A stretch of 64,000 nucleotides of DNA, from contig KQ964246.1 in assembly GCA_001566295.1 (NCBI GenBank), positions 372,001 to 436,000 on the forward strand. Direction: 5' to 3'. This DNA is from Microdochium bolleyi (taxonomy: Eukaryota > Ascomycota > Sordariomycetes > Xylariales > Microdochiaceae). Under the pieces are notes generated by a model that saw only the letters and a program-made list of their open reading frames with translations, ran no database searches and was not told the origin of the DNA. The translations under genes and the position numbers were made by a program. The number at the start of each line of letters is the position of its first letter. Positions within the stretch are counted from its first letter, which is position 1. Shown piece after piece: positions 43,198-55,400 of this stretch.

Positions 43198-46165
43198 TCA
43201 ATTATGCGCACCAGCCAGGAAGAAGTCAAGCTCGTTGCCCCGGCCTTGCTCGTTCTCAGCTAGCTGCTCGAGCAAACTGAGAAACGGATCCTTCTCCTCC
43301 GGCCCTGTTCCAGCGCTGCCTTGCTGGCTTGCCGCGCCGGGACTCGGGGCCAGTGCGGTGGCGATATTCAGCTGGGATTGCTGTTTCCCGTCAGCATCGC
43401 CGCCTTGCCACGCTGCCGGTGACGAATACGCGTTAGTCGGGATAGTGCCAAACATAGGATCGCCCCGCATGCCGACAGAATCGAGGTGCTCCAGGTGAGC
43501 CATGGGTGTGCCAAAGCTGTACGCTGGTGACATCGCATTAGACGACAGTATTGGAATCTGCTGTCTGAGTAGTTGTGATGCTTGATGCTGCTGCTGTTGT
43601 AGCGATTGCTGTTGTTGTTGTTGCTGTTGCACAGGTGCCGGGAAGCCGGCAGGGTTCTTGTGGTGGGTACCGGTGTCGGGATGATGCGAATCCCTCCGCT
43701 GGGGCACTTGCTGCCCTGTCATGGCGCCTCCAGATTGAGATTGCATGGAGACAGGACTGAAAATGATCGGCTGGTTCTGTTGGTCGTCGGCCACTGCGTA
43801 TTGTCGCTGGTCGTAACCACTGTTTGCCACGTCGGGTCTCGGCAGGCTGTGGTTCGTCGGCTCATGCAAACCATAATCGTTTCCACCTCCATTGTGCGAA
43901 GTTTTTCTCTTCAAGCTTGTGCGATCTCCTAGATGGGGCGACTCTGAGTAAAGCGAGCCATGGGGCAGATAGAGCTCATGGCCCATATACGTTTCCGTCG
44001 CAGAGTCGATCGTGACGTCCGACAAACTGAGGTACGCTGGGTCAAAAGAGTATGCTTGCCCGGTTGTATTGGTGACGTTTGCATATCTGTCAAAGAAGTC
44101 TTCGAGGTGGAAGACGGGCGATTGGCGGATAAGGTCAGACTCTATGCCTTTGATCAGCTCGGCATGGGCGCTGTATATGTCCTGTAGTGTTTGTCTCTGG
44201 TGCTGGACGCTGGTCCAGACGTGACGCAGCTCGCTCAACTGTTGCATCGCACGAGATAGGAAATTGGCGGATGATGCAAAGACGTCGGCCCCGCTGCTGA
44301 AGCCATTGCTGTTGTAGTGTGAGCCGTGAATATGGACCGTGCCAGCAGTGCAGATACAGTAGCCTACAAATGCAGGCCATCGGATGGTTGTGTTCTGCTT
44401 GCCCAGCTCGACGAGCTCGGCCATCGCGTTTGCATGCAGGAAACACATGTGTGTGGCTTCGATTTGCCAAGATTGATGCTGCCCACTGCCTGCGAGCTCG
44501 GCGAGGTCGATAGGCAAGAATGGCCGGTAAACCAGGCAGTGTATCAAGTGGTAGATGAGCTTGCTGAGAACCAAAACGGTGGAGTCATGCTGGCCGAATA
44601 AGCTGTCCACGCTGGAGAAGACGTTGTCTGTCCCTGATGCCCAGATGTCCAAATCCTGGCGGATCTTTGAGAGATGCGACAGAGAGTGCCACGGAAAATG
44701 CGAGTCCCCCTTGATGCCTCCTGCTGCCAGATACTGGTTTGTGACACCCAGGATTCGACTGATGTCGATGAGCATACCGCTACTGCCTTGTGATTTCTTT
44801 CCACTGCCTTGGAGGTAGTGGAGATTTGAGCCCCTTTGGAAGAACTCGCCCTCAACCGCAACGTGAGAACCAACAGGGGTCCAGCATGGTAGCCGGAGCA
44901 GAATGGTCTTGTCACTGATCAGGCAAGGTCGTTTAGATCCACAAGCCATGAAGCGATCAAGGAGATAGCACGTCCAGAAAATGCGGCGACGCGTCTCGCG
45001 TTCGGGGAGCGTTATGCGGGAGTCGGCATCTACCTCCCGATGGAGTTCGAGAGCGATTGCCATACCAACGGCCATACCTAAGGGTACTCGTTAGCTTTGA
45101 CAGCCATCACTCGTCAGTGGGTGCCGCATACTCATGAGCATGTAGGCCTTCCGTCCCCTGCCAGCTGCGGTAAATGCTGTGACCAACAGCAGCATCGCTT
45201 GCAAAGAGTCCATAGAGGGCTCATCCGAGTCGATCTCCATCCTCGACTGTGCCGCATATCTTTCGCTGAGCTTGACCGCCGCTGTGCCGCCGTGTGGATG
45301 TGGTGCGTAACTAAAGTCGCAGCGGTTAGCTCTCACTTGCACGAGGTAGTGCATTGGTCTAGAGACGTACCGGGCTGCAACTGCGAACATCGCCTTGGAA
45401 AGTGACGTAGGTAGCTGCTTGCTGTGATATCTATGCCTGAAGCTGGCCTCGTCGACGATATGATAGGGCTTGCCATGAAATTCCGAGAAGTAGGTATCCA
45501 TTAGCAATCCCGATTGGACTTCAACTGGCGGCTCAGATGTGAGTGGTGGAGAAGGCACAATGTCCCGAGCATGGCTGTTGGGCGCGAGTGTCTGGATTGT
45601 GGGAGCCCGCATCCGTTTTGGTTGCGGTTCGGCTGAGTGTGAGGCTGGTGCTGCCATGGTCGAAGCACTACTCGGCTCGGAATTTTCTGGGGACACCGAC
45701 TGTGCGTCATCGGCGTGCTCGCCCTCGGACTTCTTCTCGTGCTTGAGTCTAGCCTCCAGGCCATCCACCCGCTTGAGAAGCGCTTCGAGGACATCTGTCT
45801 TGGGTCCTCGCTTCTTTGGAACGGCATCTGTGGGAGAGGTCAGTTACATCCTCAGTTGGACAAGGGCCGCAACCAAACACGCCGAGGTGTACGTTAAGCC
45901 CACGTACCATACACGCAAGGACACTGGAAGACCTGGCACGCCTCGCACGATGGTCTAAGCCGATTACACTTGATCTGTGAGGGTGTCAGAGCAGTACGTC
46001 TTGGTGTATAATCCACGAGCGGGGGCACAAGGAGACTACCTTTCGTTTTCGACATGACTTGCAGTTCATGGACTCTCTGGGCTCATTGCTGATGCGCCGC
46101 GTCGGCAGGCGCTCGATGCCCACTTGCTGCCGAGGGATGGCGATAGGCTGCATATTGGCGTTCAT
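43198..46165 (-). CDS. Zn2Cys6 transcription factor with fungal-specific regulatory domain and Gln-rich tail
   Basis: Nuclear DNA-binding regulator. Exons (minus) are 46040..46165, 45908..45974, 45371..45827, 45132..45310 and 43198..45077; total 902 aa. The Gal4-type cluster at residues 35-62 follows CX2CX6CX6CX2CX6C; intron 1 falls inside it, and the join gives KRKIKCNRLRPSCEAC. A basic linker (VPKKRGPKTD) and coiled-coil-like dimerisation helix (VLEALLKRVDGLEARLKHEK) follow. The fungal middle-homology domain starts near YFSEFHGKPYHIVDE and includes RRRIFWTCYLLDRFMACGSK. The C-terminus is rich in Gln/Ser with a Q-run near 43560-43630 and ends acidic/aromatic (ELDFFL). The regulon cannot be read from the sequence. 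It is placed 3.4 kb from the GH cluster. An upstream non-ATG in-frame extension was ignored. Confidence 0.9.
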
Positions 46166-49100
46166 GGCTGTATCCAAGCCGCTGGTAGGGACGCCGTTGT
46201 GCTCAAGCAGCCACAGGCCAGAATGGCCAGGATAGCAAAAGTCACAGCCGTGCGAGACGCTGAGCGGACGGGCTTAAGGGGTCGGTCAAGTAGAAATTAA
46301 GACGAGTGTCGCCAGCGACGAGTCGCAGAGGATCGTCTCAGGCTAAAAGGCCGCCCTCGGCGCAGTCATGCGACATGGCAGACAAGCTGTTCTGGTGGGC
46401 GGCAGGCGTCTGTTGCGGCCCGGAAGCAAACGCCGGAGGGGAGTGGTAGCTGGAAGCGTCGGCGCAGGAGCTGTCGCAAAGCGTAGTATCGACGCGTGAG
46501 ACGGGATGACGGGATGACGGGGGCAGCAAGGTCAAGACAGTCTGGCGGACAGGCAAGCAGGCAGGGTCCTCTGTTGATAGGTAGCAAAGCTGGCGGCGGA
46601 AAGAGGGGACCGGCGCTTGGTGCGTATCGTGTTGGCGTGCCAGGGGCTGCGAGGGCGCTCTCCGGAGCAGGATGGGTGACAAGTGAGGTGGGGATGTGTC
46701 GGCCATGGATCAAGTGTGGTCCCATGCTGCCAGGCCCTGCTCGTCTGTGCTCCAAAAGCCGGGGCATGGTGCCATGGCCCATGGCCCATGGGGGAAAAGC
46801 CCGGGGCCCGTGTGGAGGCGGCTAGACCGCCGAGGCACTGCTGCAGAGCGGCACAGGGTGCGGAGGACAGTATCCAAGCTGTTCAAGCCACATGCAGCCC
46901 GCCCATGCCGGCTGTTGCTCTCGAGGGGCCGTGAGCGCGGCGTGGAGAGTGGCTGTCATTTGACAACAACGTTGGGACTGCGGAGGTACGGAGGTATCAA
47001 CTGCATACCTATCCTAGGTGCCGATGCCGCCAAGTCAAGGTTGAGTCGAGTACCAGTGGCAGCCCAGCGTTTCGTCCTCGCCTGGTGGGGCAAAACTTGG
47101 GCCATCAATCCGTGGCTTTCACTTCGCATTATCCGACTCTGACATTGCCGTCCTCACGAGTCGGTAGGCGTCTTGTTGGTCGTGTGGGATGTGCCCGGCC
47201 AGCTTCCAGGTGAACCCATATGCAAACCACAGCCGTGGTGCTGGCTGACCCACGACGCGCCCGAAAGCCACGCCGGCCCCGTCTCAAGCTGATTTCCATG
47301 CCGTGCGCGAGGCGCTCGGTGCGGAGAACACCAAGTTATACTGCCGTATGGACAGGGACTGGTTAGCGAAAACGCATGTTGACGACTCGTGCACCAAACC
47401 TAATGTCTCTCACGAGTGGAGCGGAGACCGCCGGGAGGGCTCAGGGCTGGCGGGTCGGGTACCTGGATCAGACAACCTGAGGGACAAGCAATGACCTGCA
47501 GCAAGTGCTATCGCGAACCTGGCCGATATCACGGGCAGACAGCCTCATCGATCAACGTCAAACGTGTCGGTCCGAACCCGCACCCACCCCGATGGCATCG
47601 CGAGGTCGCCTCGAGGCCACGTCTGCAACACGATGCGGCCAGCTGGACAGCGTGGTGCCGTGGAGGAGTCGTGGGCAGCAGCAGACGTCGAGTTGGGCAA
47701 GGTGCAGCCCTTGGCGACGGCGCAGCCGGGACATGAACCGCAACGACAGCGCCTGCAGGGCCTGGGTACGCAGTAGAGTTGCAGCGACAGCCCCGAGGCC
47801 AGACAGGACCTTGTTCGGGATCAGAACATTGATGGATGGGCAAGCGAGCGAGTCACAGATGTTGGCCGGGGGCCGCTGGTGGCGTGTGCGAGTGCGGACG
47901 CGTGGGTGCGCCAGAGATTCGAGGGTGCCGGCTGCAGATGAGGGCGTCTCATGCGGGCCAGCAGCCTGCGATCCGCTGTGCAGGGGAGACAGCAGGGGAC
48001 TGCTGCAGCGTTGTTGGCAGGCGACGTCGAGAAGCCCTCTGGAAGGCGTGCTGGTCGGAACTTTGAGAGACAGGCGGCTCTGGTGGTGAGATCCATGGGA
48101 GGATCAAGGACGCAGCAAGGCCGTCCCACTCGAGCTCGCGGGCGCAAGATAGATTCAGGCAGTGGCAACGGCAGGCGCATCGCAGGTTTCACAACGGGAA
48201 GGTACGACCTTCCAGCACGGCACCAGCAGCAACCGCGCGCAACCACAGGCAAAGTCCAACACCACCACGGCAGCCACAACCACAGCCACGACCTGGCCCA
48301 GACAGACAACGACCTCAGAACTCAGAACCGCAGCCTCGACAACTCTTCGGTCTGGCTTCCTGATCGACGGTGCATGATCAACGCGCCCCTTGTCCGGCTT
48401 GCTGCTGCCGTGCCATCGAGCAACGTCTTCCCGGGCCATCCCGTGGGTCCAACAACAGCTTATCGTCTTGCTCTTGTCTGCCACCTTTTTTTTTTTGCGC
48501 GTCTCATCCTCCTGTCCAGTGCTACTCTGGCCCTACCAGCCCAGACGTCAGACTCGTTGCTGTCCAACAAAACACTCGAAGCCTCACCTTCGTCGTCACC
48601 AAGTCATCATCGCAAACACGGACCAGGCAGAATCCCAGCGACTTCATCGGCACTCATTACGCGGCCATGGATGTTTCTCGTCCCGAACACAATATGAAAC
48701 CAGGACTATCTGCAGCGGCCATTGTTCAGACGAAGACTTGACCGCCCCGGCCCACTCAGCCAAACAGATTCGCGGACTGTCTCCACGGCAGGAACTGGCC
48801 CATGCCGCCCGTTGTGACCTTACGCAGCTCCGGGACCGTCCTTGACGTGGCAGTGGCGAAGGCCCAACGGACCAGTGGCAGGCCCAAGGGGGGAGATGGG
48901 ATGAGCAAAGGGGGCAATGAGCGAGTCTCGAGCCGCGCCATCGGCGGGAGTTGCTACATCTGGCAATTCTGGGCCGCCGTCTGACGCAGCGTCCAAGGTG
49001 ACAGCCAGACCGGCCATGCAGGCGCGCCGTCCTCGAGCAGGTTCACAGTGAGTCCCTTCCTGTTCCAGATCTGTCGACACGTGTGGGAATTGTTATCTTC

Positions 49101-50077
49101 TGGCCTTCAAGGCCCCCTGGCATTCTTACCATGCTTGATCGGACATGACTGCAGCCAATCCCGTTCACCCCGATGACCATTATGGTGTCAGCGCGGTATT
49201 CCTGGACACCACATGGATTGCCAATCTGCTTTCTCTTGGAGCATCTTGCCCTGTGTCTTTCTCTTACCCTGTGATTAGGATTTGTGTGGGGATCAATATG
49301 TTGAGGCTTTCACAGTGTCTTGACTCCCTCAGTATGCTCGGCCAGACAAGGACGGTTTTCACCCACTCCGCCTTGTTAGCCACCGTGTGTCAGCACTATC
49401 ATGTCGGACATTACACACACGAAGCGTTGGTGAGTCCTTCAAAGAGGGTTGGTCAATCACAACAGCTCAGTCTCGAGCCAAGCGCCAGCCTGATGGTAGA
49501 TGACAATACCACACAGTAGTACTTCACATCGACAGTCGCGAATTAACGTGGCACAATCCATACACTTTGCAAGAAAAGTAGCATGAGTTGCCCTCCCTTC
49601 CCTACCCTTAGAGTCCGAGCAGTCTGCGAGGTATGCAGCTGCTGGCTTGTGTTCTGACGCTGTGCTACAATGCAGGTGCATCCCGGTGTCTTCGCTTGCC
49701 TCCTCGCCCCTTCAGCAACGGCACTATCATAGCAAATCTCTAGGTGATACTCGCTTGTCCATTCTGAAGCTCACTGGAAAATCCTGAGTCGCTCTCCGTA
49801 TTACATTCGTTCCAAGACATTCCCCGAACAACAGTATGTGAGAGTCTCAGACCCAGCTTCACCCCGTACAGACGCGTTAGGTCATCAGCGAGCCGGTAAA
49901 GGCTGGGGCTTGTTCCTCCGTCAAGGCGATCATGGCGTCTTCATACCGGCGTTGTGTGGGAGGCACCAGCCCGGCTCAGGGCACCTGGCACGGTTGTCTG
50001 AGGAGTCGCAACTATCGTGTGTAGTGTTGTGCTGGTCGCCAACATCTAGTACGAGGTAATTGTGTGTTGTACGCAAC

Positions 50078-50108
<31 letters not shown>

Positions 50109-51056
50109 CAAACTCAAGCAACCTAGTATGAAAGCAAATCTGACCCGCAGAAGCGCCGTTTCTCCATCGTCGAAAGCCCCAAGGACAAGGAGTTAGACCT
50201 CGCAGCTCAGGCCGACGGATCGTGTGCGCGTAGGACAAAGAGAGCCTCCGCAATCATTGAGGAACTTCGATCAGGGAGAAAGTACAGGAGAAACCTCGGC
50301 CTTTTTGCTTTCCACCGTCCCAGGAGGAAGGTCCGGAACAGAATCACGCTGATGGCCTGGACGGATATACATGTCTGTCTAGTCACCAGATTCTAGAAAG
50401 TCGTCCTGCAGAAGATGTTCGTGATCCGGCAGGAGGCCATCGTTGCAGTCTAGCAGCACGGCTGTCTCCTCAGTCTACTTTATCATGCGTAGAGCCCGAC
50501 GGAAGGTGCTATTTGCTACGTCACAACGTATTCCTGCGCAGAATGTCTCTCACACGTCTTCGCTGCTACATATTCACTCACTCATGCACTAGCGAAGTGG
50601 ACCGCGGAATCTGTGTGTGATGGTATTTGTATACTAGTTCCTGTAGTGGCAACCCCATATGATGGTGCCGTATCTTCCTGATGCGCGGTGACTTGAAAAG
50701 AAATTCGCTTATATGCATGTGAACTATAAAACAAAAGGGCGCCGCCTCGTGTCTCCCGGTCAAGCGGTACCCTGCCTGCATCGACTTCCCTGCCTGCCAG
50801 GAACACATCTTGCCATCTCTGACACCCAGGACCATGCGCAGAGATTATCGGCGTCTTTCTGGTGCAAAGCATGATGCTTGCCGCTGGGCGCCGCGTGCTG
50901 GTGGCGAGGCTTATGTGATCGTGAAGCTCCGCGGTGACAGGCAACAGAGTGGGCAGGCAACTACACGCCTATGAGATGGTTGCTGGCACGCTTGCTCATC
51001 TCATACCACTCCGTTTCGATGCCTCTTGCACTCCCTGAACTTTGCTTGCATGGTTA
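46166..51056. other. 4.9-kb gene-free region
   Basis: Upstream of the Zn2Cys6 gene and downstream of the quinate-repressor-like gene. It is GC-rich at 46.3-48.3 kb, where overlapping open frames on both strands (for example 46366-46782 minus, 47505-48089 plus) lack domains. A T11 run lies at 48486-48496, and a CAGA microsatellite is listed separately. No gene supported. Confidence 0.5.
50079..50100. repeat. (CAGA)n microsatellite
   Basis: Five and a half tandem CAGA units, continuing imperfectly to about 50108. Confidence 0.9.
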
Positions 51057-53351
51057 TCAGAACATGCCGTTCCCACTCGCGAGCCTGACAAAGCTGTATG
51101 GCACATTCTGCCCCACAAGCAGCCGTAGCGTTTCGACCGTCGTGAATGCTGCGGTATCAGCAACACCGTACGCTGCGAATCCGCTCTGCTTGGCGATCGC
51201 TCCAGGGTCACCTTTCCGGGGTCCATCGGCAAGGTCCAGGAATACCTTGCGGATGTTAGGCGACGAGCCCCTCGACCCCCCGAAGACGCGCACCAACATG
51301 CCCACGATATTGGCCTTGTCCGCGCCAAGGGCTGAAACAATAACGAACGGGCTTGCATCGTCATTGAGAGACCGAGCGCGCTGCAGACTCTCGAGACTGT
51401 TGAACGGCTCGACAACAAAGCCGCGGGAGAGGACCAGAGGCGTCTTGAAGCCGACCGTGTAAACCTTGCCTATTCTCAATGCCTTCAGCGCGTACATGGT
51501 CGAGGCTGCGTCGTCCGAATTGGCAGCCAGTACAACTGCCGTCCGGCCGTAATATGCCGATGGGGCGAGATCGCGTGTGAGCGTGCTCAGAATGCCACGC
51601 CAGCTTGCGTTGTCAAACACTAGGCCGTTATTTGGAGGCAGCCCATGCCTGCTGTCTGCGGGCCGGTGGTACGTCGACTCGCCACTCCGCGGGCTAGAGG
51701 GCATGGAGGTTGCCGCAGAGGGAGGTGCCGAGTTGTGCGAGGCCCGCACGAATATTGTGTCGACCACGCCAATCATCCGGGCGGCCTCGGTCAAGGTTGG
51801 GCCTGTGCCGCCCGACAGCCTTGAGAAGAACGTGCTGTTATGCATGAGGCTAGTGAAGGATATTGGCGGAGTCAGGTATGCACCACCGAAAGACTTTTGG
51901 TTGCACAAGACCTCTACGCAACTGATGTTACGGGGCTGGCGTTCAATGACCCCAAAGTGGTGTGGCAGTCCGAGCTCATTGAAGCATTTTTCGTAAAAGG
52001 GGGCATGCGGCGTGCCGACCCGCGAGAAAGGGCCACAGATGCCATATAAGAACTTTTTGGGCAACTGACCCAAGAGAGACAAGGCCGCGTTGATCTCCGC
52101 GGCGCTCATCTGGCCGGGTGCGGCAATAAGGGGTAATAGCGGGTGAGTAATCGGTGTCAATACTTTGTTCAGTGTCCGGGAAAACTGACCCGTGGCGCCC
52201 ATGTTCACTGCCGAGAGAGGCGGGCCGTCAGGGAACTCCTGCTTGATCCTGGATCGGAAATACTCGAGCTCGAAGTTCTCGTTGTGCTCGTTGATGATGG
52301 CAATCATCTTGACTATGTCGGCATACTTGCGCGACTCGACAAAGATTGAATGCGCCTTCTCGGATGGCCATTTGAAAGTCCCCGAGAAGTCGTGGAATGC
52401 AGACATAATGTGGCTGTTGCCTCGCCGTTCGTATAGCCTTCGGCGGATCTCCTCGGGCAGCCAGAGCTCAACATCTATGTACTCTACACCCCACTGTATC
52501 GCACGGTGCAGGTACTCGTAGAAGAGCTCGGGGTTGCCCATGGGGAAACGGCCGTTCTCAGAAGTACACCTTGTGGTGTATATGATGGGCAGTTCCGTGC
52601 GTTGACGCAGCAGCATGACCTGTTCGCCGACATAGCTGAGGCTGGGAACCTCGGCATAATTACCATCGGGGAGCGGCTCTCTCAGCAAGTCGACCCGAAG
52701 CTCGACAGCATCGGCGCCCACTGTCAGAATGTCGATGTTGGACAAAGCGGCGCGGACATCTGGGAACGTCATGGAGAGGAAGAACGTCCGCGGTTTGGCC
52801 ATGAGCGCGTCGAAATGGTTAATCTGCCCCAAGGTGAAAGAGACGAAGCGCGCGAGGTCCCTGCGGCATAGCGGCTCTTCGTTGTAGAGAAACTCGTAGT
52901 CACAGTGTCCCGACAGTTGGGTATCTGGCGGCATGCCGAGCCTGACACAATGCGCGTTGATGGCGACGACCGCGGACTTGTTGCGTAGCGAGATATCGAT
53001 CTTGGCGTCGTTGGCGGTCAATCCCAGGACAACCTCCTGTTCCATGGATGAGATGCCGGAGAAGCTGCCGACTAGCTTGTATGGTTTCCCCAGCACATCG
53101 GCAAATAGAGACACGATCTGCTCCTGGCCTGGTCCGTAGATGATGACAGCCGTGCGTTTGTCGCCCCGCTTCAAGCCGCTCGAGATAGGCGCTCCACTGG
53201 TCGTGGGAAATGCGTCCGTAGAGTCGTATGGGCCATCTAGCACCATCTCGATATCTGCTTTCGATAGGAGACCGCCGTTCATGCTCAATGGCCGCGGCGG
53301 CGGCGGCGTATGTTGGATCTGCTGCACGGTCGTCATGGCTGCGGCTGACAT
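51057..53351 (-). CDS. Quinate-repressor-like protein (degenerate AROM C-terminal three-domain paralogue)
   Basis: Single exon, 764 aa. Domain order matches fungal quinate repressors QutR/Qa-1S: shikimate-kinase-like (about 60-180), type I 3-dehydroquinase-like (about 185-430) and shikimate-dehydrogenase-like (about 445-764). The kinase region has YGPGQEQIVS in place of a Walker A, so ATP binding is unlikely. The dehydroquinase region keeps His320 (SAFHDFSG) and Lys348 (ADIVKMIA), which align with the catalytic pair. The dehydrogenase region lacks the usual catalytic Lys (GAYLTPPISF) and the SxS shikimate-binding motif. It is shorter than the ~900-aa classic repressors, and no quinate genes are adjacent, so it may be a paralogue with another ligand. 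An internal Met6 is an alternative start. Confidence 0.82.
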   Translation of the reverse strand: MSAAAMTTVQQIQHTPPPPRPLSMNGGLLSKADIEMVLDGPYDSTDAFPTTSGAPISSGLKRGDKRTAVIIYGPGQEQIVSLFADVLGKPYKLVGSFSGISSMEQEVVLGLTANDAKIDISLRNKSAVVAINAHCVRLGMPPDTQLSGHCDYEFLYNEEPLCRRDLARFVSFTLGQINHFDALMAKPRTFFLSMTFPDVRAALSNIDILTVGADAVELRVDLLREPLPDGNYAEVPSLSYVGEQVMLLRQRTELPIIYTTRCTSENGRFPMGNPELFYEYLHRAIQWGVEYIDVELWLPEEIRRRLYERRGNSHIMSAFHDFSGTFKWPSEKAHSIFVESRKYADIVKMIAIINEHNENFELEYFRSRIKQEFPDGPPLSAVNMGATGQFSRTLNKVLTPITHPLLPLIAAPGQMSAAEINAALSLLGQLPKKFLYGICGPFSRVGTPHAPFYEKCFNELGLPHHFGVIERQPRNISCVEVLCNQKSFGGAYLTPPISFTSLMHNSTFFSRLSGGTGPTLTEAARMIGVVDTIFVRASHNSAPPSAATSMPSSPRSGESTYHRPADSRHGLPPNNGLVFDNASWRGILSTLTRDLAPSAYYGRTAVVLAANSDDAASTMYALKALRIGKVYTVGFKTPLVLSRGFVVEPFNSLESLQRARSLNDDASPFVIVSALGADKANIVGMLVRVFGGSRGSSPNIRKVFLDLADGPRKGDPGAIAKQSGFAAYGVADTAAFTTVETLRLLVGQNVPYSFVRLASGNGMF

Positions 53352-55380
53352 TGTTGCATGAACACACGCAGGACAAGCAAAGCCACAGCACGGTATTCTT
53401 CAGGAGCCCCTCGTGCTCTCCACGCGCCCACGGTCGTTGTTGTCGGCGCAGACGGTCCCCGCAGGCGGTTCCCAGGCGGCAGTTGTGGTTGATTATCCCT
53501 GTCGTCCCTCAGCCGGCTGAAGTCGTGGGGATCCGAGAATAGATTAATTGCGCGGCGGCAGCTGCTGCTATTTATGCTCGTGTGCGCATGCGGGCGCAAC
53601 CAGTAGGCTGGCAGTGGTGGCCAACCGCGGTGGAGGTCGTTAATGAGGTCGGAAGAGAGGCGGAGGAGACGGTTCGCAGGCGTGAGCCATGGGGTGAGCT
53701 GGGAACGGCCGGCATGCAAGAGGGCGGCGTCCCGGGCGGCGGCAGTGGCGGAGCAGGGCGAGGGCCGTGGGGTTTTGATGAGAGCCGGAGTCGCTGACGA
53801 CGGCAGGCGGCCAGCAAGGGCTGAGGCGGTGGTGGGAGCAGAGAGGCTCGATAATTCTTCCAGCCAGTGCCGGGATGTTGCAAGAGGCTGGAAAAGGCCG
53901 GGAGAAGCCTGCGATATGGACGGCAGGCGCAGTCGAGGAACCCTTGGGAAGGAGCACCCCCCGGGCCATCTGGTAGCGCAATCATAGTCCCCGGGGCAGG
54001 CGCGCAGGGCGTCGGCGGGCGCTGATTGGGGGAACTCGAGGCCGCCTGGGGAACAAGACCTGGGGAAGGCACGACCGCCACGCCTCTTGCCCGCTCTCGG
54101 CCGGTCTTTTGTTTCTCCTCCAATCACGCCGCACCCCGGGTATCCCCTTGCGGGCTAGCCCCAGCAACCATCCCACGCTGTGCTGCTGATCGCTCCGTCC
54201 AGCTCGTCCAGCACTCGCACCACCCGCGCCGGCTCGATAGCATTTGTCTTATTACCCGTCGCCAACCTCCGGGCTCACCCCTTATCTCGCTTCACGTCCT
54301 GCGTACGGCCTTTCTTCGCTCGTGCAACACGAGCTCGCCAGCGCAACGAGCACCGCCAGGTGGTCTGAGAGCCTCGTTCCAAGCAGAATGGTACTGATTG
54401 GTGCATCTCCGGCAACGCAACCAGGTCCGGTGGAGCACATATGATACGACACGGGCACGCCTGTTTTCTTCTCTCCAGCAGGCTCCTTGTCATGTCAGCC
54501 CTCGCTCGTCCCTGAGTGGCCGACAGATTCGTGCACCGGCACTGCCGCGGCATGCGACACCCGAAACAACTGACTCTCTGTGTTTCATCGGAAACTCCAA
54601 CTCCTGCGGGCCGCCTCGTGACAGCTTCCGTGACTACAAAGGCCCGCATCATGGGAACCCTCTAAGGGCTATAATATATGCTCGACGTCGACGTGGCACC
54701 ATTTGACACTCGACATCCGCCGCCTTTTCCAGACGGCTCAGAACACATCGATATCTTATGATATATTACTGCGACTACGGCCGTCTCGTCCATGTCCTAC
54801 GATGACGCTTGGCATATGTCTGACACCTACGTCTAGGCAAACCTCGTCGCGGGACTTTGCATCCATTCCCGTCCAACCGCAGCTATTATATGATGACCCC
54901 TGCAAGCGGCAATGACCGGCTACGCAGATTTGTCACTGTCACGCCGTGCCCCCGCGTTGTCGTGACGGGATGGGCCCTTGGGCAAGACTCTGGGCCTGTG
55001 GGTAGCATAAGGAGGACAACGTGACCATGTCCTACACTTATATTGCCAGCCACGGCGTCCGTTACTGCCAGGAGGGCCTGACGCCACATTGCCAGCGTTG
55101 GGCCTGGTGGCATAAGACAGAGACAGACAGAGAAACACGAGTTGGCGTCTACCACGACGCAAGGCTCTGTGAGCCAGAACGTCGGCTCACATCTTATCCA
55201 ATCCGACAGCGCGGCCTGGCACCCACAGTCTGAAACAAAGTACGGGAAACAGATCATAGTTTATACTGCTGCATGGCTCCTTTTGACACCAGGCGCTAAG
55301 CTTTTAGCCAGATTGTCTCCAGACTTTAAGCCTAGCAAACAACCCGAGACTGTAACAACGACCAGGGTCGGCCGCTAGCT

Positions 55381-55400
55381 GTCGACAGTCGACAGTCGAC
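55381..55400. repeat. GTCGACA tandem/palindromic repeat
   Basis: Nearly three tandem GTCGACA units; each contains the palindrome GTCGAC, and with the flanks it forms overlapping inverted repeats. Possibly a multimeric protein-binding site; no factor is assigned. Confidence 0.85.

Noticed and set aside
46366..48089. Several overlapping open frames on both strands
   Set aside because: GC-rich DNA keeps many frames open; none has conserved motifs and they overlap each other.
50079..50108. Short-spaced CAGA repeats as a possible CRISPR-like array
   Set aside because: A simple tetranucleotide microsatellite without spacers, in a eukaryotic genome.
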